Part shown: in pieces, positions 13,510 through 18,905 of the stretch
How the letters are laid out: each line of letters begins with the position of its first letter
How positions within the stretch are numbered: position 1 is the stretch's first letter
NCBI GenBank assembly: GCA_002354205.1
Contig: DELD01000010.1
Coordinates: 60,145-79,049 of the forward strand
Length of the DNA stretch: 18,905 nt
Direction of reading: 5' to 3'
Origin: Micavibrio sp. UBA2705
Lineage (GTDB): Bacteria > Pseudomonadota > Alphaproteobacteria > Micavibrionales > Micavibrionaceae
The notes under the pieces: model-generated
What the model saw: the letters and a program-made list of their open reading frames with translations, nothing else
What the model was told of the DNA's origin: nothing
Databases searched by the model: none
Position numbers and translations under genes: made by a program

Positions 13510-15561
13510 ATGCCTAAGCTAACAATTAACGGTGTTGAAGTTGAAGTCGAAGCGGGAACGTCTATCCTGCAGGCGGCTGAGGAAATTGGCGTTGAAATTC
13601 CACGCTTTTGTTACCATGACCGTTTAAGCGTTCCTGCAAATTGCCGCATGTGTTTGGTTGACCTTGAAGGCGCGCCAAAGCCTGTTGCATCATGTGCTAT
13701 GGCCTGCGGTGATGGCATGGTCATCAGAACGGATTCTGAGCGCGCGGAAAAAGCGCGTAAAGGCGTAATGGAATTCTTGCTGATTAACCACCCACTGGAT
13801 TGCCCGATTTGTGACCAAGGCGGTGAATGTGACCTGCAAGACCAAGCTGTTGGTTATGGTTATGACCGTTCACGTTATCATGAAACAAAACGCTCTGTGC
13901 CGAATAAAGAGCTTGGTCCTTTGGTTGAAACCGTGATGACGCGTTGCATTAACTGCACGCGCTGCGTACGCTTTGCCGAAGAAGTCGCAGGCGTTGATGA
14001 TATCGCGCAGCTTCACCGCGGCGAAGATGCTGAAATTACCACTTTCGTTGAAAAAACGATTAGCAGCGAGCTTTCAGGAAACTTGGTTGATGTTTGCCCT
14101 GTTGGCGCGCTCACTAACAAACCTTATGCTTACAAGGCGCGCCCTTGGGAGTTAAAGAAAACCATTTCAATTGATGTCCATGACGCGGTTGGTTCAAACA
14201 TCCGCATTGACGCACGTGGCCGCGAAGTTTTACGCGTTATGCCACGCCTTAATGAAGATGTGAATGAAGAATGGATTTCAGATAAAACACGTTACGCCTT
14301 AGACGGACTAGCGAAAGGCCGCTTAGACCGCCCATATATCCGTAATAGCCGATCTAAGAAATTAGAGGAAGCAAGCTGGGGCGAGGCGTTAGCCCTTGTT
14401 GCCAAAAAGTTAAAAGCGTCTGATCCAAAAAAGACGGCAGCGCTTGTTGGTGACTTAGCTGATATTGAATCAACGGTAGCGCTGAAAGACTTAATGGCAG
14501 GCCTTGGCGTCGCAAATTTAGATTGCCGCGTTGATGGGGCAATGTACCCTGCGGATAATCGCGCAGGCTATTTGTTCAACACAACCATCGCAGGGCTTGA
14601 AGATTCTGATGCCGTTTTGCTTGTTGGCACAAATCCACGTATAGAAGCCGCGATGGTCAATGCGCGCATTCGTAAAACATGGCTTGCCAAACGCATTAAA
14701 GTTGGCGTTATTGGCGAAGACATGGATTTAAATTATCCTTATGCCCATATTGGCGATGATGCCGCGGCCTTAAGTAAAGCAAACGCATTCTTTAAAGGGG
14801 CGAAGAACCCCGTGATTATTGTTGGCAGCGCGGTTTTTAAACGCAGTGATGCACAGGCCGTTTTGAACGAAATTAATGCGATTTGCGAGAAATCAAAAGT
14901 CGTAACAAAAGACTGGAACGGATTCAATGTTCTACACAGTGCGGCAGGCCGCGTTGGCGCACTGGAAGTTGGTTTTACGCCAGCTAAGGGTGGCATGGAT
15001 ATCAATAAAATTATCAAAGCATCTGCCGATGATAGCCTTGAAACCTTATTCCTTCTTGGTGTTGACAACGCAGAGCTTATTAATGGGCTTGGTAAGAAAA
15101 CCTTTGTCATTTACCAAGGACACCATGGTGATTTAGGGGCTTCAAATGCAGATGTGATATTACCGGCTGCGGCCTATAGTGAAAAAGATGCGTCTTATAT
15201 GAATATGGAAGGGCGTTTACAGCGCGCGCAAAAAGCCGTATCAGCGCCAAATGAAGCGAAGCAAGACTGGACAATTATTCGCGCTTTGTCAGATAGCTTA
15301 GGCACAGCGCTGCCTTATAATGATTTGTATGAACTGCGCAAATCAATTCGCGCTCATTACAAACACTTCCCTGCTATTGATGAAGTGCAGGCCGCAGAAT
15401 GGAAAGGCATTGGCGGTAAAGGCACATGTATTAAAGCGAAGTTTACGCCGGCAATTGATAATTTTTACATGACGAATGTTATTTGCCATGCATCAAAAGT
15501 AATGAAAGATTGTACGGATAGCTTTATTGCGCAGGGTGATAAGGCGATTGCCGCAGAATAA
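13510..15561 (+). CDS. nuoG: NADH-quinone oxidoreductase subunit G
   Basis: A 75 kDa/NDUFS1 homologue and the largest peripheral-arm subunit. Cluster ligands are complete. N1b (2Fe-2S) has Cys34, Cys45, Cys48 and Cys62; N5 has His94, Cys98, Cys101 and Cys107; N4 has Cys146, Cys149, Cys152 and Cys196. The remainder (about 215-650) is the degenerate molybdopterin-oxidoreductase-like domain, recognisable by DVILPAAAYSEKDASYMN near 545. At 683 residues it is the short mitochondrial-like type: no extra cysteine set for N7 occurs after residue 200, unlike E. coli NuoG (about 908 residues). GGTGAGAG lies just before the ATG. It is the last nuo gene here, as a terminator follows. Confidence 0.97.
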   Translation: MPKLTINGVEVEVEAGTSILQAAEEIGVEIPRFCYHDRLSVPANCRMCLVDLEGAPKPVASCAMACGDGMVIRTDSERAEKARKGVMEFLLINHPLDCPICDQGGECDLQDQAVGYGYDRSRYHETKRSVPNKELGPLVETVMTRCINCTRCVRFAEEVAGVDDIAQLHRGEDAEITTFVEKTISSELSGNLVDVCPVGALTNKPYAYKARPWELKKTISIDVHDAVGSNIRIDARGREVLRVMPRLNEDVNEEWISDKTRYALDGLAKGRLDRPYIRNSRSKKLEEASWGEALALVAKKLKASDPKKTAALVGDLADIESTVALKDLMAGLGVANLDCRVDGAMYPADNRAGYLFNTTIAGLEDSDAVLLVGTNPRIEAAMVNARIRKTWLAKRIKVGVIGEDMDLNYPYAHIGDDAAALSKANAFFKGAKNPVIIVGSAVFKRSDAQAVLNEINAICEKSKVVTKDWNGFNVLHSAAGRVGALEVGFTPAKGGMDINKIIKASADDSLETLFLLGVDNAELINGLGKKTFVIYQGHHGDLGASNADVILPAAAYSEKDASYMNMEGRLQRAQKAVSAPNEAKQDWTIIRALSDSLGTALPYNDLYELRKSIRAHYKHFPAIDEVQAAEWKGIGGKGTCIKAKFTPAIDNFYMTNVICHASKVMKDCTDSFIAQGDKAIAAE

Positions 15562-15592
15562 ACGTTAATGCTATAAACCATTAATAAAATTT

Positions 15593-15629
15593 AAAAAGCT
15601 TGTCAGCGTTATGCCGATGAGCTTTTTTT
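15593..15629 (+). terminator. Rho-independent terminator of the nuo operon
   Basis: AAAAAGCT (15593-15600) pairs with AGCTTTTT; the stem continues inward through TGTC/GATG with two G-T pairs, and the right arm ends in seven T (15623-15629). It lies 31 bases after the nuoG stop codon. Confidence 0.8.
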
Positions 15630-15661
15630 GTGTCCTAATTCTTAGAAAAAAATGCACAATA

Positions 15662-15691
15662 AAAAAGGACAAGAATGAACCTGTCCTTTTT
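15662..15691 (-). terminator. Rho-independent terminator of secA
   Basis: A perfect 10-bp stem, AAAAAGGACA (15662-15671) with TGTCCTTTTT (15682-15691), has a 10-base loop. Read on the minus strand it ends in a T-run and lies 25 bases past the secA stop. Its A/T flanks also make it usable on the plus strand as a backup after nuoG. Confidence 0.85.
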
Positions 15692-15716
15692 AAATATCTA
15701 AATAATAATTAAATGT

Positions 15717-18461
15717 TTAAGCACGGCTCGCCGTATTTTGTGCGGTGATCTTACCGTGGCAATGCTTGTATTTTTTCGTGCTACCACATGGGCAGTCTGA
15801 GTTACGCGGCACTTTACCCCATGTATCAGGATCATTCGCATCAAATTTTGGCTTCATCAAAGTCGCGCTTGGCTGCATCATTGGTGCGCCGCTATCGCCT
15901 TGACCATTAAGACTACGGCCTTCCTGTGCGTTTTGCGATTCTTGATAATCTTCGACCATTTTTTGCAGCGTTTCTTGGTCGAGGTTAAACTCAACAATAC
16001 TCAAATTTTGCGTGATGTTTTCACCCATAGTGCTGAGCATAACTTCAAACATAGTAAAGGCTTCGGTTTTAAACTCATTAAGCGGGTCACGCTGACCAAT
16101 CGCACGTAAATTAATACCTTGGCGTAAATGGTCAAGCTGAAGCAAGTGGTCTTTCCACGCGTTATCAAGCGTTTGGAGGACAAATGATTTTTCAATTTCG
16201 CGAAAAAAATCTTTGCCAGATTTCTCAGCTTTCTCCGCCATTTTCTTGTCTGAAGCCGCGATAATACGTTCTAAAATTTCTGTATTCGCAATGCCTTCTT
16301 CTTTTGCCCATTCATCAATTGGTAATTCTATACCAAGCAAGCGGATGCATTCTGTTTTTAAATGATCTGTTTGCCATTGTTCGGCATAACTACCCGCAGG
16401 CATTGATGCGTTGACAATATTTTCGATGACTTCATGGCGAATGTCGATGACCAGTTCTTCAACGCTTTCACTATCCATAATTTCACGGCGCTGTTCATAA
16501 ATAATCTTACGCTGATCATTCATGACATCATCAAATTTCAAAAGGTTCTTACGAATTTCAAAGTTTTGACGCTCAACGCGGCCTTGGGCTTTTTCCAAAG
16601 CTTTACTTAACCATGGGTGCGTTAAGGCTTCACCATCACGCAGACCAATGGCTGAATTCCCCAAAACGGCTTCTAAAGCGTCAGGAGAGAAAATGCGCAT
16701 AAGGTCATCTTCAACGGAAAGGAAGAATTTGGTCTCACCAGGGTCACCTTGACGGCCACAACGTCCACGAAGCTGGTTATCAATGCGCCGGCTTTCATGG
16801 CGTTCTGATGCAATGACCATCAGGCCGCCAGCTTCCTTGACAAGAGCTTCGTTCTCAGCAATTTCTTGCTTAATTTTTGCGATTTTCTCTTCGCGCTTTG
16901 CTTCGGATAAGTCATCGGCGACTTCTTGCGTGATGCGCATTTCCAAATTACCGCCAAGCTTAATATCAGTACCACGGCCAGCCATGTTGGTTGCAATGGT
17001 CACTGCGCCAGGTACGCCAGCCTGCGCAATAATATGCGCTTCTTGCTCGTGGTAACGTGCGTTGAGGACTTGGTGCTTAATTTTGTGCTTCTTTAGTACT
17101 TTTGAAAGCGCTTCAGATTTTTCAATCGATACTGTACCAACCAAAATAGGCTGCTGCTTTTCATTGGCTGCTCTAATCAGCTCTAGCATCGCTATTTCTT
17201 TATCGGCTTGTGATTTGTATATCTCATCATCATGGTCAATACGCGTTACAGGAACATTTGTAGGGATAGACAAAACGCCTAATTTATAAATCTCCATAAA
17301 CTCAGTCGCTTCGGTAAGCGCTGTACCCGTCATGCCACCGAGTTTTGGATACATACGGAAGAAGTTTTGAAATGTAATGGAGGCGAGGGTTTGGTTCTCC
17401 TGCTGAATTTCAACATTTTCACGCGCTTCCAAAGCTTGGTGCAGGCCGTCAGAAAAACGACGACCATCCATCATGCGGCCTGTAAATTCATCAATCAAAA
17501 CGACTTTATTGTCTTTAACAATATAATCCTTATCGACTTCAAATAATTTATGTGCGCGCAAAGCTTGGTTAACGTGATGCACTAAATTAATGTTCTGTGC
17601 ATCATAAAGGTTTTCGTCTTCAAGCAAGCCATGTTCTTTAAGCAATTCTTCAATATGCTCAGAGCCTTGGTCATTTAATGAAATAGATTTCATTTTCTCA
17701 TCAAGTTCATAATCATCTTCATTCAGAAGAGGGATCAGCTTATCGACTTTAACGTAAAGCTCAGGTGAACTTTCTGAGGGGCCAGAAATAATCAGCGGTG
17801 TACGCGCTTCATCAATCAAAATCGAGTCGACTTCATCGATTACGGCAAAGTTAAATGGGCGCTGTACCATTTCATCTAGGTTAAATTTCATGTTATCGCG
17901 CAGATAATCAAAACCAAACTCGTTATTTGTGCCGTAAGTCACGTCCGATGCATATGCATCGCGGCGTTCTTGATCACGTTTGTCTGATGTAATGCAGCCA
18001 ACGCTAAGGCCAAGGAAGTTATAAATTTGTGCCATCCATGCGCTGTCACGTTCTGCCAAATAATCATTAACGGTCACAACATGCACACCTTTACCAGAAA
18101 TGGCATTCAAGTAAGTAGGCATTGTCGCGACGAGGGTTTTACCTTCACCCGTGCGCATTTCAGAAATAAAGCCTTTATGAAGCGATACGCCGCCAATCAT
18201 TTGCACATCAAAAGGACGCATCCCCAATGCACGCTTTGATGCTTCGCGCACCACAGCAAAAGCTTCGTATATGATGTCGTCTTCCGTCTCGCCATTTTCT
18301 AGGCGGCTGCGGAATTCGCTGGTTTTGCCTTTAAGCTCTTCATCATTTAATTTTCCAAATTCAGGTTCCAAGGCGTTGATTTTTTCAACATAGCCGTTGA
18401 GCTTTTTAAGCTGGCGTTCATTGCTTGAACCGAATATTTTAGTCGCTAGGTTTAACAGCAT
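15717..18461 (-). CDS. secA: Preprotein translocase ATPase SecA
   Basis: The motor of Sec export: it binds SecYEG at the inner membrane and drives preproteins across by ATP hydrolysis. At 914 residues it is full length. Motifs in order are Walker A MRTGEGKT (102-109), DEVD box (209-212) then LIDEARTPLIISG, GMTGTA (376-381), TIATNMAGRGTDIKLGGN (488-505) and the arginine-finger region QLRGRCGRQGDPG (563-575). The C-terminus carries the SEC-C zinc site C-x-C-x8-C-H (Cys890, Cys892, Cys901, His902), which in E. coli contacts SecB and lipids. I set the start at ATG 18459-18461, preceded by AGAGGAAAT; an upstream in-frame ATG at 18533 would add 24 residues that overlap the promoter. Convergent with nuoG. 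Confidence 0.97.
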   Translation of the reverse strand: MLLNLATKIFGSSNERQLKKLNGYVEKINALEPEFGKLNDEELKGKTSEFRSRLENGETEDDIIYEAFAVVREASKRALGMRPFDVQMIGGVSLHKGFISEMRTGEGKTLVATMPTYLNAISGKGVHVVTVNDYLAERDSAWMAQIYNFLGLSVGCITSDKRDQERRDAYASDVTYGTNNEFGFDYLRDNMKFNLDEMVQRPFNFAVIDEVDSILIDEARTPLIISGPSESSPELYVKVDKLIPLLNEDDYELDEKMKSISLNDQGSEHIEELLKEHGLLEDENLYDAQNINLVHHVNQALRAHKLFEVDKDYIVKDNKVVLIDEFTGRMMDGRRFSDGLHQALEARENVEIQQENQTLASITFQNFFRMYPKLGGMTGTALTEATEFMEIYKLGVLSIPTNVPVTRIDHDDEIYKSQADKEIAMLELIRAANEKQQPILVGTVSIEKSEALSKVLKKHKIKHQVLNARYHEQEAHIIAQAGVPGAVTIATNMAGRGTDIKLGGNLEMRITQEVADDLSEAKREEKIAKIKQEIAENEALVKEAGGLMVIASERHESRRIDNQLRGRCGRQGDPGETKFFLSVEDDLMRIFSPDALEAVLGNSAIGLRDGEALTHPWLSKALEKAQGRVERQNFEIRKNLLKFDDVMNDQRKIIYEQRREIMDSESVEELVIDIRHEVIENIVNASMPAGSYAEQWQTDHLKTECIRLLGIELPIDEWAKEEGIANTEILERIIAASDKKMAEKAEKSGKDFFREIEKSFVLQTLDNAWKDHLLQLDHLRQGINLRAIGQRDPLNEFKTEAFTMFEVMLSTMGENITQNLSIVEFNLDQETLQKMVEDYQESQNAQEGRSLNGQGDSGAPMMQPSATLMKPKFDANDPDTWGKVPRNSDCPCGSTKKYKHCHGKITAQNTASRA

Positions 18462-18500
18462 ATTTCCTCTGTCAAATGTGTAGTTAAGGGTCTGCAAGAA

Positions 18501-18529
18501 TATATAGGTAGTTTTGTGCAAACCGTCAA
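18501..18529 (-). promoter_or_regulatory. Predicted sigma-70 promoter of secA
   Basis: On the minus strand TTGACG (18524-18529; 5 of 6 consensus) and TATATA (18501-18506; 4 of 6) are separated by exactly 17 bases. Transcription would begin near 18494, giving a leader of about 33 bases. Its position inside the longer possible reading frame supports the shorter SecA start. Confidence 0.7.
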
Positions 18530-18663
18530 TCAATGCCCATTAAAACTTAAGCTTTATACCTTTTTTTATTGCTTTTTATTTCGCATCTGTGCAGAAATGA
18601 AAATCGTTATATATAAATTATTATACATAAGCTACTCAATAACCGATTTTAAAGGGGTTTATT

Positions 18664-18905
18664 ATGAAGATTAAAGGTTTTGTTGGACGTTATGGCGTAT
18701 TGATGCTCTCAATGTTCACTATCTGCATAGGTGGATTTGTCTTTGCAAATTCTTACGGCAAAAAAGTTATGAATCAAGACGCTAGCATGATGGGCTCTAT
18801 AGAACCTGCCGCAGGCGATGAAACAAAGGCTATGCCAAGCCTGCAAAACGCAAACGTAGAAATTAAGCCCGGCGACCCAACCGTTGCTGTTATTGATAAG
18901 GTTGA
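18664..18905 (+). CDS. Exported or membrane-anchored protein, possibly a parvulin-type peptidyl-prolyl isomerase (5' part only)
   Basis: Partial gene; about 80 codons are visible before the right edge. The ATG follows AAAGGGG by 6 bases. The N-terminus is basic (K2, K4, R9) and then hydrophobic at about 10-31 (GVLMLSMFTICIGGFVFA), a signal peptide or anchor with a possible cleavage site near FAN. A polar linker rich in Met, Ala and Glu follows, then KPGDPTVAVIDKV at the edge. A segment like x-P-x-V-A-x-V-D/N-x-x-E commonly opens SurA/PrsA-like periplasmic foldases, and such a gene is often found beside secA in alphaproteobacteria. That identity is an inference; no PPIase domain is inside the window. 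Confidence 0.55.
   Translation, partial: MKIKGFVGRYGVLMLSMFTICIGGFVFANSYGKKVMNQDASMMGSIEPAAGDETKAMPSLQNANVEIKPGDPTVAVIDKV

Noticed and set aside
18462..18533. Longer SecA with 24 extra N-terminal residues
   Set aside because: The extension covers a well-formed -35/-10 promoter and a good ribosome binding site precedes the inner ATG, which starts like known SecA proteins.

Overview
The window looks like an ordinary stretch of core chromosome from an alphaproteobacterium of moderate-to-low GC. Three things suggest this. The clpP, lon and HU genes lie near a complex I (nuo) cluster. NuoE carries the alphaproteobacterial/mitochondrial style of C-terminal extension. NuoG is the short NDUFS1-like form without the extra N7 cysteine set. 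I cannot fix the order or genus from sequence alone. No phage, insertion sequence, CRISPR array, toxin-antitoxin pair or defence island is visible, and the genes share similar codon habits.

Layout. At 1-223 (minus) is the beginning of a secreted protein that runs off the left edge. At 433-4144 (plus) is a proteostasis and nucleoid block of clpP, lon and hupB; each of clpP and hupB ends in a clear intrinsic terminator and lon has its own promoter. clpX, commonly found between clpP and lon in this group, is not here. tRNA-Val(UAC) follows at 4319. A single-domain response regulator (4439-4801, minus) is divergent from alanine dehydrogenase (4993-6114, plus). tRNA-Asp(GUC) at 6194 has its own strong promoter and a terminator. 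A long class I/II PLP aminotransferase (6341-7816, minus) is divergent from the nuo operon.

The nuo operon (7981-15561, plus) holds nuoA, B, C, D, E, F, an unrecognised exported cysteine-rich protein, then nuoG, all closely spaced. Together these encode the whole peripheral arm of NADH:quinone oxidoreductase (FMN and Fe-S chain, NuoB-G) plus one small membrane subunit, NuoA. An intrinsic terminator follows nuoG and the next gene, secA, is convergent, so the other membrane subunits (nuoH, I, J, K, L, M, N) must be encoded elsewhere. secA (15717-18461, minus) has a well-formed promoter and is divergent from the start of a membrane-anchored or exported protein (18664 to the right edge), possibly a parvulin-type foldase.

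Functionally the window joins protein quality control (ClpP, Lon), export (SecA and possibly a periplasmic foldase), respiration (complex I) and alanine/amino-acid nitrogen metabolism (Ald feeds pyruvate and NADH). I found no convincing new multi-gene system. The best leads are the cysteine-rich exported protein embedded in the nuo operon, the split of the nuo genes, the absent clpX and the enlarged aminotransferase.
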